DNA of 64,000 nt from Cyclobacteriaceae bacterium (GTDB taxonomy: Bacteria > Bacteroidota > Bacteroidia > Cytophagales > Cyclobacteriaceae): assembly GCA_019638235.1 (NCBI GenBank), contig JAHBUE010000002.1, positions 474,420-538,419 on the forward strand. Direction: 5' to 3'. Under the pieces are notes generated by a model. The model had not been told where the DNA came from. It saw nothing but the letters and a program-made list of their open reading frames with translations, and did no database searches. The position numbers were made by a program, and so were the translations under genes. How positions within the stretch are numbered: the first letter of the stretch is position 1; each line of letters starts with the position of its first letter. Shown here piece after piece: positions 44,130-53,815 of the stretch.

Positions 44130-46391
44130 TCAGTTGATTGTATATCGCACACCAAAAAAACCTTTCAAACCCTGAATGGGTGCATAATTGTAGGCCGTAT
44201 CGAACGTGTAGCCATACGGGTTAGTGTCCGGTCGCGGGTTTCCCGTTTCATCAAAATATTTTCCTGCTGGTCTGTCAAACGGATCATCCGGATGCATAAG
44301 TGGATTTTTGGGAATGAAGTTCAGCAGGTTTTTCACTCCACCATAAATTTCCCACTGGTGTTTTTCGTTTTTACCGGAAAAGGTTCGTGTTACCTGCATA
44401 TTTATTAGTGGAACCACAGGCGATTTATCCGGCCGAAAATCATCCGGTTGTACAGGCAAATGCATCGGGCCGTTAATCCTTCCCGTCAGGTCAATCAACC
44501 AGGCTTTATTTGATGTAGTGTAAGAAGCAGCGAGGGTGCCTGAAAAACGCGGTGCAAAAAGCTGCGGAATTTTTTCTCCCGCTTCCCTGCTGTATACATC
44601 CATAATCGTTAAACCGGCCAACACCGACAGACCGTTTGCAAACTGTAAATCGGTATTCAGTGTTATGCCTCTTGATATGGCGTAGCCGTCCAGGTTGTCA
44701 TAAATAATTTTATCGGCATCGGTGAGAAAATCGCCTACAATCTTGTTGGTAAAACGGGTGTAGAACAACGAACCGTCCACATTCCAGAAACCTGAATGTA
44801 GCGCAATCATTTTTGTATAATTAAGATTTACATTCCACGATTGTTCAGGCTTCAATTCGTTTACAATCACTACCTCGCGCGCACCGGTAAGCGCGGCATG
44901 GTCTTCTGTAAAAAGATTTACCACACGGTAGCCGTTTCCACCGGTTAACCGGAATACGCCTGAAGGCGACACGGCATACCGAAAGCTGATGCGCGGTGTG
45001 AAAATATTTCCGTGAACATTATGATTATCGTATCGTGCGCCCAACAACATGGAAAGTTTTTTCTGCAAGTTGATTTCATCCTGTATAAACACGCCCGGCA
45101 AAAACGTGATAGCCGGATTGTTCCTGCCGGATAACTCAGCGGTTCCGGGCGTGTTATCATCGTAATGTATAAAGCGCACCGGAATGCCCGTCAATAAATC
45201 ATGCTTGCCAATTGTTTTGTTCCAACGCACCTGCGTAAACGCTACGTGTTGATTGGCAAAGAATTTCACTGTGCCGTAATACGAATCCTGCACATGATAG
45301 TTATATGAATAATCCAATGTAATATTTCTGTCTGCCGATAACGGATGACTTCCGATTACTTCCCACCGGTTGGTGTAAATGGACTCTCCATAATAAATAT
45401 CCGAACCCCTGTATTGATGTGTCCATTGCAATTCGCCTCCCCAGCGGTCTTCATAAAAATACCGCCACGCCAGCGAACCTTTTTGTTTTGGCAAATCCCA
45501 TTTATTAAACACCGATACTCGTTTCTGCAACGTTACGTCAGTGAAATTGTCGTGGTTAATATCACGAAGTTGGTCGTAGTTGAAATAATTAACACCCAGC
45601 AACGAAGTTGCTTTCCCTATCCGCAAAGCGGAAGACATATCAAGATTGAACTCACCCACCGTAGTTCCATACAAATCGACCTGCACGGGCGACATGGCAG
45701 AAGGTTCTTTCGTAATAATGTTGATTAATCCACCAACCGCTTCCGAGCCATACAACGTTGATGCCGGGCCTTTCACTACTTCAATGCGCCTGACAAGGTT
45801 GTTGGGAATACCGGCCAAGCCATATACAGTAGAAAGACTGCTGACAATCGGCATGCCATCAATGAGCACCATGGTGTACGGGCCTTCCAATCCGTTAATG
45901 TGAATATCGCCCGTGTTGCACACGTTGCAGTTTACCTGTGGCTGCACACCATTAACAAGATTAAGCGATTCAAAAATGTTAGGTGTTGGATTTTTTCTGA
46001 ACAAGGCAGGCGCATAAACTTCTACCGGTATAGGCGATTGAAGTTTGCTTACTTCTTTCATGCTTCCTGTTATTACAATTTCATCCAGCGCACCCAACTC
46101 CTCTTCCAACTCAACAGCAACATGAACCGTTGCCGAGCCAACCGTAACCGATTTTGTAAATGCTTTATACCCGACTGCCGAAACCAGCAACGTATAACGA
46201 CCGGAAGAAACTGAAGGGATGCTGAACCTGCCGGCTTCATTGGCTGTTGTGCCCTGGTTGGTTTCTTTTAACACTATATGTGCCAACACAACCGGCTGCC
46301 CGTTGCTGCTTACCGTGCCCGTTAGCGTAACACCCTGTGCCGAAACAGTTACGGCTACACTCATCAATACCCACCAAAATAAGAGTTTCAC
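44130..46391 (-). CDS. TonB-dependent receptor with CarboxypepD_reg-like domain (probable metal-chelate receptor)
   Basis: A 753-residue outer-membrane receptor starting at a GTG (plus strand 46389-46391), because stops lie just upstream and the frame then gives a signal peptide ending TVSAQG. A CarboxypepD_reg-like domain (about 20-108) precedes the plug, which contains NCNVCNTGDIHINGLEGPY and TLYGSEAVGGLINIITKEP. It resembles CirA/ferrienterochelin-type receptors; the CNVC pair in the plug is notable. A DtxR/MntR-like palindrome lies 10 bases before the start, suggesting metal control. The substrate is unknown. Confidence 0.88.
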   Translation of the reverse strand: MKLLFWWVLMSVAVTVSAQGVTLTGTVSSNGQPVVLAHIVLKETNQGTTANEAGRFSIPSVSSGRYTLLVSAVGYKAFTKSVTVGSATVHVAVELEEELGALDEIVITGSMKEVSKLQSPIPVEVYAPALFRKNPTPNIFESLNLVNGVQPQVNCNVCNTGDIHINGLEGPYTMVLIDGMPIVSSLSTVYGLAGIPNNLVRRIEVVKGPASTLYGSEAVGGLINIITKEPSAMSPVQVDLYGTTVGEFNLDMSSALRIGKATSLLGVNYFNYDQLRDINHDNFTDVTLQKRVSVFNKWDLPKQKGSLAWRYFYEDRWGGELQWTHQYRGSDIYYGESIYTNRWEVIGSHPLSADRNITLDYSYNYHVQDSYYGTVKFFANQHVAFTQVRWNKTIGKHDLLTGIPVRFIHYDDNTPGTAELSGRNNPAITFLPGVFIQDEINLQKKLSMLLGARYDNHNVHGNIFTPRISFRYAVSPSGVFRLTGGNGYRVVNLFTEDHAALTGAREVVIVNELKPEQSWNVNLNYTKMIALHSGFWNVDGSLFYTRFTNKIVGDFLTDADKIIYDNLDGYAISRGITLNTDLQFANGLSVLAGLTIMDVYSREAGEKIPQLFAPRFSGTLAASYTTSNKAWLIDLTGRINGPMHLPVQPDDFRPDKSPVVPLINMQVTRTFSGKNEKHQWEIYGGVKNLLNFIPKNPLMHPDDPFDRPAGKYFDETGNPRPDTNPYGYTFDTAYNYAPIQGLKGFFGVRYTIN

Positions 46392-46400
46392 AATATATTT

Positions 46401-46416
46401 TTTAGATTAGTCTAAA
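46401..46416. promoter_or_regulatory. DtxR/MntR-like operator before the TonB receptor
   Basis: Perfect palindrome TTTAGATTAGTCTAAA (6-base arms, 4-base spacer) 10 bases upstream of the GTG. Its TTAG/CTAA core resembles operators of the DtxR/MntR family, iron or manganese repressors. No such regulator is in the window. Confidence 0.55.
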
Positions 46417-46563
46417 TTTTTATTTACACAACGCTAATTAAAAATGGCAATGAAAGCAATCTTTATATAAAGAATTGTCTTGTTCCTGTATTGCAAGTGA
46501 ATAATGTTGAGGTAAATGGGGTATATTTAAAGTGTTGAGTAACACACCATTAAGACACCACAA

Positions 46564-47385
46564 ATGAACTACCAAACTTTTCAACCACACCCAGACTTAG
46601 AACCACTCGTAAAATGTTACTGGACGCTGGAGGTTCCTGCCTCCACTCAAGCGGAAAGGCAACGGATTATTCCTGACGGTTGTATTGAAATGGCGTTTAT
46701 CCTTGGCGATGATATAAAACGATATACTTCCGAAGATGAGTACATTCTTCAACCGCGCGCTATGGTGCTGGGGCAAACTATCGAACCGTTTTACATTGAA
46801 CCAACAGGATACGTCAACACGTTTGCTATTCGCTTTTATCCGTACGGCTTTGCAAATTTTATAACTACCCCTGTTAAAAACCTTGCAAACAAAGAAGCAC
46901 CCATAGCATTACTCTTTGAAAAAGAGTCTGCAAAAGAGTTGGAACAAAAAATTATCCGCGCAGCCGATACGAATGAACGAATAAAAATTATTGAAACCTT
47001 TCTGTTCGATAAACTTAACAACCAGACAACGATTGATACCATTGTAAAAACAACTATTGACACACTTCTGTCAACAAAAGGAAGTTCGCCCATAAACGCC
47101 ATTCTTAAAGAAGATTTATCGAAAAGAAGGCAACTCGAAAGAAAGTTTCTAAACCAAATCGGCATCAGCCCGAAGCAATTAGGCAAAGTAATCCGGTTAC
47201 AGACGGCTTTGAAAATGCTGCTAAATCAGCAAACGGAGAACTTAACGCAAATTGCCTATGAAAGTCAGTATTATGACCAAAACCATTTTATTAAAGACTT
47301 TAAGGAATTTACCGGCACCACGCCCAAAGAGTTTTTAGAAGATAAAAAAATGACACTTTCCTCTCTTTTCTATGCAAAAGATTAG
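46564..47385 (+). CDS. AraC-family transcriptional regulator
   Basis: A 273-residue regulator. The N-terminal part (YQTFQPHPDLEPLVKCYWTLE, cited from HPDLEPLVKCYW) is of the DUF6597 type, and QRIIPDGCIEMAFILGD is typical. The C-terminal AraC helix-turn-helix pair includes LNQIGISPKQLGKVIRLQ and IAYESQYYDQNHFIKDFKEF. It lies 72 bases before a VOC protein gene on the same strand, a pair common in Bacteroidota. The inducer is unknown. Confidence 0.92.
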   Translation: MNYQTFQPHPDLEPLVKCYWTLEVPASTQAERQRIIPDGCIEMAFILGDDIKRYTSEDEYILQPRAMVLGQTIEPFYIEPTGYVNTFAIRFYPYGFANFITTPVKNLANKEAPIALLFEKESAKELEQKIIRAADTNERIKIIETFLFDKLNNQTTIDTIVKTTIDTLLSTKGSSPINAILKEDLSKRRQLERKFLNQIGISPKQLGKVIRLQTALKMLLNQQTENLTQIAYESQYYDQNHFIKDFKEFTGTTPKEFLEDKKMTLSSLFYAKD

Positions 47386-47457
47386 CGTGTCGCATTTTTA
47401 CTATTTCAACTTTAGTGAACACAATACATTGCGTTCATAATCTAAAACAAAAGCGTT

Positions 47458-47826
47458 ATGAAAAACTTAATCTCCATTGTAGAAATCCCGACAACCGACT
47501 TTACAAGGGCAGTCGCATTTTACCAGTCTATCTTAAACATCAGCATTGAAGAAATTGACATGGACGGAACGCAAATGGGTGTATTGCCCAACGAGGAAGG
47601 AACCGTAAACGTGGTATTGGTAAAAGGCGCTGATTACACCCCTACCACATCAGGCACGGTTGTTTACCTGAATACAGGCGATGACTTACAACCTACCTTA
47701 GACAAAATTGAACCCAACGGAGGAAGCATATTGGTACCCAAAACAGAAATCAGTCCTGAAATGGGTTTCTTCGCCATGTTCACCGATACTGAAGGAAACA
47801 AATTAGGGTTGCATTCTCTGAAATAA
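47458..47826 (+). CDS. VOC-family (glyoxalase-like) protein
   Basis: A 122-residue protein of the vicinal oxygen chelate fold: ISIVEIPTTDFTRAVAFYQ at the start and GFFAMFTDTEGNKLGLHS at the end, the two half-sites. The usual metal ligands are not all visible, so it may bind ligands rather than catalyse. It follows the AraC gene. Confidence 0.88.
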   Translation: MKNLISIVEIPTTDFTRAVAFYQSILNISIEEIDMDGTQMGVLPNEEGTVNVVLVKGADYTPTTSGTVVYLNTGDDLQPTLDKIEPNGGSILVPKTEISPEMGFFAMFTDTEGNKLGLHSLK

Positions 47827-47869
47827 CAGAGTAAAAAAACGACCAAAAAGCAAAGAGTCACAATAACCC

Positions 47870-48316
47870 TTACTTCTTCACCAACACCGCGTCTTCCAAT
47901 ATAAAGTTTACATGCTCAATATCGGAAGCATTAAGTTTCAATTTTCCTTTTACAGTAATCAAATCATCCACCTGGAATTTTGGTAAGGCTCCTTTAAAGG
48001 TAACTTCGGCAATAGATTCCGGGCCGCCTCCGCCACAAAAGAAACACTGGCTCATGGGATATTTGGACAGGATGATATAACTCCCTTCCTCCGGGGCAAA
48101 TGGAACATAGAAACCCTCTACGGTAATTTCTTTTCCTTCAAGTGCTTTTAATGATTCGGGAAAACTGGGATAGAACAAATATTCGCCAAGCTTTTCATAA
48201 TACTTAGGCTCAAACTTGGTTTTGGCAAATTCATTCCATGCGTCAAACTTGCTTTGCGCAAATACCGCTCCGGATACTAAAAACAGGATACTGATAATAA
48301 TTGTATTTTTTTTCAT
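47870..48316 (-). CDS. Secreted DUF3299-like protein
   Basis: A 148-residue protein with a signal peptide (MKKNTIIISILFLVSGAVFAQ). The core LKALEGKEITVEGFYVPF, then MSQCFFCGGGGPESIAEVTF, matches the DUF3299 pattern in which a Cys-containing segment sits after a beta strand. It is downstream of a LolD/FtsX-type transporter pair; in Vibrio, DUF3299 proteins accompany such a transporter in the zinc-linked zrg genes. Metal handling is inference. Confidence 0.7.
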   Translation of the reverse strand: MKKNTIIISILFLVSGAVFAQSKFDAWNEFAKTKFEPKYYEKLGEYLFYPSFPESLKALEGKEITVEGFYVPFAPEEGSYIILSKYPMSQCFFCGGGGPESIAEVTFKGALPKFQVDDLITVKGKLKLNASDIEHVNFILEDAVLVKK

Positions 48317-48442
48317 TGTTTTTTAATTACTCAACATTCAAGATTAGGAATGACCACATAATACTAACAAGCTTATAACTTTAAACTTACCTTCATCAAA
48401 CTCCATCAAACAAGCGTTCAATCAGAAATCTAAAATCAGAAA

Positions 48443-49687
48443 TCAATTTCCCGCCAGCACTTTTGAAATATCGGTTCGGTATGCCTGCCAGGCCGGAATC
48501 AGCGCACACAACACTCCCAGTAACAAACTTCCCGCCAAAATTATCCATTCTTCAGTGTAGAAAACAAGACCACTTATCCCTGCTTTTTGGGTTTCGGCTA
48601 CAAAGGCTGTCATAATTGCCACAACGCCATGCCCTAACAACAACCCGATAACACTGCCCAACAAAGTAAGTAACACACCTTCAGACAAAATGGTAACAAC
48701 AAGTTTTAAGCGGGTAGCGCCCATGGAGCGCATAATGGCCAGGTCGTAACGTCTTTCTTTCAAAGAATTATAAAGTGCAATAAAAATGCTTAACGCTGAA
48801 ATGAATATGAGTACATACGCAAACGCCATAAGAATATCTACCCCCACACCCAATATTGAAAACAACCGCGCGGTTTCAAATGCAGGTGATGCCGCCTGCA
48901 AACTGCTCTGTCCGTTTACAATGCGTGGCAACTGAATGGCGGCCATAGGCGAACGGTACTGAAGCAACATGGATGTTATTTCTTTTGTTGAATCGCCTGC
49001 TGCAATGGAAGGCACTAATGGCGAAGCTATGAATGATGAATCGCGTTCATGATCGTGATGGTCTTCTTCGGTGTGAAGGTCATGCACATGCCACACACTT
49101 TCTACTGAAGTAAGAATAAGGTTATCCAGCACGGTGTTGGAACGTTTCAGAATACCCTTCACCACAAAATTATGTTCGTCATGCGCGTGCCCTCCGGTAA
49201 GACCGTGCGCACTCGCAAACTCATCGTTTAGGGTAAGCTTGGTTAAGGCTGCAACATTTGCACCCAACACCACTTCAAGTTCTTCCGTAAACCACGAACC
49301 ATGTTCAACTTCAACTTTATACAAGTCGGCATAGCGTTGGTCTGTTCCGATAATGCGGTAAGACTCATAGCTGTCGCCCAATGCAAGTGGAATGGCATTT
49401 TTTACCAACCGGTTTTTAGCAATGCGTTCGGCTTCTTTAAGGTTAATGTTTCCGGTAGGAAAATCGATATGAAAAATATTGCAGAGAATAAGCTGAAGCG
49501 GACTACCCTTCGCCCCTACTACCAAATCAATCCCGCGTGCATTTTCTGATATTTTTTCTTCAAGCTGTTTGTTGAACAACAACAGCACAATAATTACCGC
49601 GATGCCGAGTGAAAGCAACACAATATTCAGCGCTGTATTCAGCGGCTTTGCTTTTAAATAGTTCCAAACGAGTTTTATAATGTTCAT
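48443..49687 (-). CDS. FtsX/LolC-type ABC permease with histidine-rich loop
   Basis: A 414-residue permease: one N-terminal helix (about 14-38), a periplasmic domain, and three C-terminal FtsX helices with LKERRYDLAIMRSMGATRLK. The periplasmic domain carries His-rich stretches GLTGGHAHDEHNF and WHVHDLHTEEDHHDHE (about residues 160-215), unusual for a LolC/MacB permease and suggestive of zinc or other metal binding. The stop of the upstream ATPase gene overlaps its ATG by 4 bases. Confidence 0.88.
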   Translation of the reverse strand: MNIIKLVWNYLKAKPLNTALNIVLLSLGIAVIIVLLLFNKQLEEKISENARGIDLVVGAKGSPLQLILCNIFHIDFPTGNINLKEAERIAKNRLVKNAIPLALGDSYESYRIIGTDQRYADLYKVEVEHGSWFTEELEVVLGANVAALTKLTLNDEFASAHGLTGGHAHDEHNFVVKGILKRSNTVLDNLILTSVESVWHVHDLHTEEDHHDHERDSSFIASPLVPSIAAGDSTKEITSMLLQYRSPMAAIQLPRIVNGQSSLQAASPAFETARLFSILGVGVDILMAFAYVLIFISALSIFIALYNSLKERRYDLAIMRSMGATRLKLVVTILSEGVLLTLLGSVIGLLLGHGVVAIMTAFVAETQKAGISGLVFYTEEWIILAGSLLLGVLCALIPAWQAYRTDISKVLAGN

Positions 49688-50316
49688 CCGTTCAGGCTAA
49701 TCTGTTTTCCGATTTTATCTTTCAACCGCTGATCGTGCGTGGCTACCAGCAAGGTAGCCTGGTGCGCATTGGCTTGCTGAATCAACAGGTCAATTACCTG
49801 CGCACAGCTTTTATCATCTAAAGCCGAAGTAGGTTCATCAGCCAATATTACGGGCGGGTTATTCAACACAGCCCGCGCAATGGCCACACGTTGCGCCTGA
49901 CCCTGGCTCAGTTCGGTTACTTTACTGTTTTTCTTTTCGGCAATGCCGAGGCTTTTCAACACTTCTTCTGCCTGCGTGTGGTTAACCGGCAGTTCAGCGA
50001 GATAGGGAGCCATAATCAAATTCTTTTCAACCGTAAGCGCGCTGATCAGGTGGTTGCGCTGAAACACAAATCCCATGTGCTTTCCGCGAAAGCGATCCAA
50101 TGCGGTTTCTGAAAGAGAGGCCAATTCCGTTCCTGCAACTTCTACTGATCCCGAGTATCCGCGAAGCAGGCCGCCCAGAATATGCAGCAAAGTAGTTTTT
50201 CCGCTACCCGATTCGCCCAGCAACAAGCAATGCTCACTTTTATTAATACTGAAATCCGGAAAGCGAATGCCTTCCTGGTTTCCATAAGAAAACGACAAAT
50301 TTTTAACCGTTACCAT
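49684..50316 (-). CDS. LolD/MacB-type ABC transporter ATPase
   Basis: A 210-residue ATPase with Walker A GESGSGKTT, signature LSQGQAQR, Walker B VILADEPTSALD and H-loop VATHDQRL. The family is that of lipoprotein and MacB exporters. It is coupled to the His-rich permease gene (ATGA overlap), forming one transporter. The substrate is uncertain; the neighbours suggest a metal-linked role. Confidence 0.92.
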   Translation of the reverse strand: MVTVKNLSFSYGNQEGIRFPDFSINKSEHCLLLGESGSGKTTLLHILGGLLRGYSGSVEVAGTELASLSETALDRFRGKHMGFVFQRNHLISALTVEKNLIMAPYLAELPVNHTQAEEVLKSLGIAEKKNSKVTELSQGQAQRVAIARAVLNNPPVILADEPTSALDDKSCAQVIDLLIQQANAHQATLLVATHDQRLKDKIGKQISLNG

Positions 50317-50452
50317 AATGCGGCATAAAAATAATCGTCTGGCGGATTAAACCCACTTCATGTCATTTTAATTCTTGTTAAATTCTTTCCAAAGGCTAAG
50401 GATACGGTTAAGCGGTTAGGAGAAATAATATTTCAAAATCATTATACATCCG

Positions 50453-50482
50453 CATAGGGGTATTACAGTTATTGATTGTCAT
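50453..50482 (+). promoter_or_regulatory. ECF-type promoter motif before the sigma gene
   Basis: CATAGGGGTA, 12 bases, ATTGTCAT. The same two boxes with the same 12-base spacing occur at 53816-53845 before the TonB receptor gene. The intervening sequences differ. Boxes like GGGGTA and GTCAT with this distance fit -35 and -10 of an extracytoplasmic-function sigma factor. Confidence 0.75.
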
Positions 50483-50533
50483 ATTACCAAAAACCGCCTA
50501 AAACCTTAACTTGCGCACAAACCGAAAGGCCAG

Positions 50534-51112
50534 GTGCAATCATCAACTGAAAGTTTTAGTGCGATTCGTTCGGGCGACAAAACCGCTTTTGAGATGATGT
50601 TCAAAACCTATTACCAATCCCTATGCCGGTACGCCAACACCTTTACCGGCAACCCCGAAGAAGCCGAAGAGGTTGTTCAGGCTACCTTTATCGGGATCTG
50701 GGAGAAGCGGCAAGCTATCGACATTACCACTTCGGTTAAAGCTTACCTGTACCGGGCCGTGCGCAATGCCTGCCTGAATGAGATTAAACATCAGAAAGTA
50801 AAACAACTATATGCCGATCATGAACTAAAGGCCGGTGAAAACTATGCCGAGGCTACAGATCAAAGTACACTTCGCGATGAACTGGAAGAAAAAATTAAAG
50901 CTGCCTTGTTGGTATTGCCCGAACAATGTCGCATTATTTTTCAGCTTAGCCGGTTTGAAGAACTGAAATATCAGGAAATTGCCGATCAGTTAAATCTCTC
51001 GATCAAGACCGTAGAGAACCAGATGGGTAAAGCATTGAAAATTATGCGTGAGCAGTTGCGCGACTACCTGCCGCTTATTGCACTATTACTTAACGGATTT
51101 CCGGAGTCATGA
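50534..51112 (+). CDS. ECF-type RNA polymerase sigma factor
   Basis: A 192-residue sigma-70-family factor starting at a GTG at 50534 (MQSSTESFSAIRSGDKTAF). Region 2 contains YYQSLCRYANTFTGNPEEAEEVVQ (cited from YANTFTGNPEEAEEVVQ), and region 4 contains LPEQCRIIFQLSRFEELKYQ and IADQLNLSIKTVENQMGKAL. It is the Bacteroidetes FecI-like type paired with a FecR gene that overlaps it by 4 bases. It probably drives its own promoter and that of the downstream TonB receptor. Confidence 0.93.
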   Translation: MQSSTESFSAIRSGDKTAFEMMFKTYYQSLCRYANTFTGNPEEAEEVVQATFIGIWEKRQAIDITTSVKAYLYRAVRNACLNEIKHQKVKQLYADHELKAGENYAEATDQSTLRDELEEKIKAALLVLPEQCRIIFQLSRFEELKYQEIADQLNLSIKTVENQMGKALKIMREQLRDYLPLIALLLNGFPES

Positions 51113-52080
51113 ATGGAGAAGGATACGATATGGATGAGTTGATCGGTAAGTGCATTACCGGTGAAGCCACTGAACAGGAGAAGCAGGCGGTTCGGGAGTG
51201 GTGCGCCCTGTCTGTTGCTAATCAAAAACATTTCGATCACGCAAAGCTGATTTATGAAAAGGCGCAGCATGATAATGGCTATGAGTACGATGCAGAGGCA
51301 GCCTGGAAAAAGGTAAAAGAAAAAATTACTGATACCCGCGTTCGGAAATTATCAACAACGCCAGTATGGCGCGTTGCTGCCAGTCTTTTACTGATAAGCG
51401 TATTCTCTTACTTTCTGTACTGGCAGTTCTTTAGCACGGAGCAACTTCAGTTGGCAAGTGAAACAACCGTAACCACGCAAACGCTGGCTGATAACACCGA
51501 AATATCGTTGAATAAGCACAGCGATGTTGAAATTGTTTACAACGAACGGAAAAAAACAGGTGTGATAAAACTGAAAGGTGAAGCCAGCATTACTATAAAA
51601 CCCGACAAGAAAGTTGAATGGTTGGTGCAAACCGATGAGCTGTTTATCCGCGATATCGGCACAACGTTTAACGTAAATGCCTACCCTGACAATTCGGTTG
51701 TTGAAGTTTCGGTTATTGAAGGTGAAGTCCACTTCTATACAAACCATGATGAAGGCATCTTTATCAAGGCCGGTGAAAAAGGGTTGTATGATAAATTCGC
51801 AAAGCAATTCTCCAAAGTTGCCGCCAATTCGAATGTAATCGCATACAAAACATTGGAATTTACGTTTAACGATGTTGCGTTAGGCGAAGCGGTGAATCAA
51901 CTCAGCAGTGTTTATAACAGGCAGATTGTAGTTTCAGAAAATTTAACTGCGTGCAGGCTTACGGTAAACTTTACGAATGAAGACCTGGAAACCATACTGG
52001 GTATAATTGCTGAAACGCTTACCCTAACCGTAACCGATACGGGAACAGAAATAATTCTCAGTGGAGATGGTTGCCTTTAG
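51109..52080 (+). CDS. FecR-family anti-sigma factor
   Basis: A 323-residue membrane protein: a cytoplasmic N-terminus that binds the sigma factor (about 1-84), one membrane helix (about 86-106), a periplasmic FecR domain (LADNTEISLNKHSDVEIVY and FIRDIGTTFNVNAYPDNSVV) and a C-terminal DUF4974 domain (about 250-323). The ATG overlaps the sigma gene stop (ATGA). It should receive a signal from an STN domain in the periplasm. Confidence 0.93.
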   Translation: MNGEGYDMDELIGKCITGEATEQEKQAVREWCALSVANQKHFDHAKLIYEKAQHDNGYEYDAEAAWKKVKEKITDTRVRKLSTTPVWRVAASLLLISVFSYFLYWQFFSTEQLQLASETTVTTQTLADNTEISLNKHSDVEIVYNERKKTGVIKLKGEASITIKPDKKVEWLVQTDELFIRDIGTTFNVNAYPDNSVVEVSVIEGEVHFYTNHDEGIFIKAGEKGLYDKFAKQFSKVAANSNVIAYKTLEFTFNDVALGEAVNQLSSVYNRQIVVSENLTACRLTVNFTNEDLETILGIIAETLTLTVTDTGTEIILSGDGCL

Positions 52081-52128
52081 GAAACCTTATTGCAAATCTC
52101 TCGTTAGTGATTCCGTCCTTTCAGCAGT

Positions 52129-53793
52129 ATGAGATCTTTTTTTAGTATCCTAATCGCAATCAGTTACCTGCAATTGTTGGCCCAGCAGGCTCCGGTTCTT
52201 GAACGGACTGTTACGCTTGCTGCACAGGATGAACGGTTGGACATTTTTCTTAAAAAACTCTCGCAAGAGGCAGGCTGTATTTTTTCATACAGCGCCTCTG
52301 CCCTGGATGTTAACCGCACTATTTCCTACACGTTTCAGGATCAGCCCACGCGCGAAATATTGGAAACCGTTTTTGACGGACAGGTTAAAATCAAACAAAA
52401 AGGCGTTTATGTTATTCTTACACCCCCTCCCAATACGTCTAAAGAAGTAGTTATTCGCGGGTATATCGTGGATAAAAACTCCGGTTCCCGTATCAGTGAT
52501 GTTACAGTCTACAACCCGGTTACGCTTCGCGCTGTTACAACAGATCAATATGGATACTTTGAATATGTAGTCAAAAAACCAACACCGGATGACTACAAAC
52601 TGATCGTTAAAAAAGTTGATTATACGGATACGGTGGTATTGGCCTCACAAAAGCGTTCATCGTTCCAAAAAATTTCCATCCGCCTTGATAAAGAAAAACT
52701 AAACAATGTTGGCGCCAATATCGCTAAACCAGCAACACATCTCTGGTCGTGGACGAAACGTTCGGTAGCGAATATACATTTGAGCAACATGCGCGATACC
52801 ATTCAACGCACCTGGCAGGTTTCTTTTGTTCCGTTTGTTGGCACCAATCGAAAATTAAGCGGCAGTGTAAGCAACGACTTTTCGTTTAATATTCTTGGAG
52901 GATATTCTGGCGGAACCAATAAAGCAGAACTTGGCGGGTTGTTCAACATCAATACCGGAAGTGTAAAATATGTACAGGCGGCAGGTTTATTCAATATTAA
53001 TGGCGGGTTAACACAAGGCGCACAGTTTGGCGGCTTATTCAACCTGAATCTTGAATCGACACGAGGTGTTCAGGCAGCAGGTTTTATGAACCTGACAACA
53101 CAACACGTACGTGGCGCACAAGTAGCAGGATTTCTGAACCTGGCTGGTGAGCACATAGAGGGCGCGCAAGTAGCAGGTTTTACCAACATCGGCAACACTA
53201 TTGATGGAACACAGGTAGCCGGTTTTGTGAACGTTGCCAAAAATGTTTACGGATCGCAAATCGGGTTTCTCAATATTGCTGATAGTGTACAAGGTGTACC
53301 GGTCGGCTTTTTAAGTTTTGTTGCCAAAGGATATCATACACTTGAGTTGGGTACGGATGAAGTGATGCCAGCAAACATTTCCTTTCGTACAGGCGTGCGA
53401 GCCTTTTACAACATTATAACGGTTGGCATACGACCGGAAAAAACCGATTCGGTTACGTGGTCGTTTGGGTATGGCGTGGGTACATCGCCCAAAATAATGA
53501 AAAAACTTTACCTGAATTTTGAACTAACCGCCAATCAACTCAGCAAAGGAAATATAGAGGCATTGAATGTTGTAAATCGAATGTATGCCGGTGTTGATTT
53601 CCAGGTAGCGCGTAAGGTAGCTCTCTATGCAGGGCCGGTTGTATCCATCCGGGTATATGATACTACCTTCAACCGACATCCAGAATTGTTCACACATTAC
53701 AAACCAACACTTCAGCAGCAACAAACCTACGCCCGTTATGATCTGGCATCGGAGCTTTGGTGGGGATTCAAAGCCGGTATACGATTGTTTTAA
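52129..53793 (+). CDS. STN signalling domain fused to LA_2272-like surface repeats
   Basis: A 554-residue protein with a signal peptide (about 1-20). An STN domain (about 22-98; RLDIFLKKLSQEAGCIFSYS) is followed by a CarboxypepD_reg-like domain (about 106-187) and a linker. About eight repeats of 14-17 residues lie at 268-398, each of the form GxFNxxxxxxxGxQxA (for example GFMNLTTQHVRGAQVA), the LA_2272 surface-repeat type, and a beta-rich C-terminal region follows. It lies between the FecR gene and a TonB receptor that lacks STN. It is predicted to be an outer-membrane protein that signals to FecR; this is inference. Confidence 0.85.
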   Translation: MRSFFSILIAISYLQLLAQQAPVLERTVTLAAQDERLDIFLKKLSQEAGCIFSYSASALDVNRTISYTFQDQPTREILETVFDGQVKIKQKGVYVILTPPPNTSKEVVIRGYIVDKNSGSRISDVTVYNPVTLRAVTTDQYGYFEYVVKKPTPDDYKLIVKKVDYTDTVVLASQKRSSFQKISIRLDKEKLNNVGANIAKPATHLWSWTKRSVANIHLSNMRDTIQRTWQVSFVPFVGTNRKLSGSVSNDFSFNILGGYSGGTNKAELGGLFNINTGSVKYVQAAGLFNINGGLTQGAQFGGLFNLNLESTRGVQAAGFMNLTTQHVRGAQVAGFLNLAGEHIEGAQVAGFTNIGNTIDGTQVAGFVNVAKNVYGSQIGFLNIADSVQGVPVGFLSFVAKGYHTLELGTDEVMPANISFRTGVRAFYNIITVGIRPEKTDSVTWSFGYGVGTSPKIMKKLYLNFELTANQLSKGNIEALNVVNRMYAGVDFQVARKVALYAGPVVSIRVYDTTFNRHPELFTHYKPTLQQQQTYARYDLASELWWGFKAGIRLF

Positions 53794-53815
53794 CTTCAAA
53801 AATTATTTTACGGCA

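Noticed and set aside
52930..53320. Repetitive DNA in the STN-protein gene, considered as a tandem repeat or CRISPR
   Set aside because: The repeat is at protein level (14-17 residue units) within one intact reading frame; the DNA units vary.
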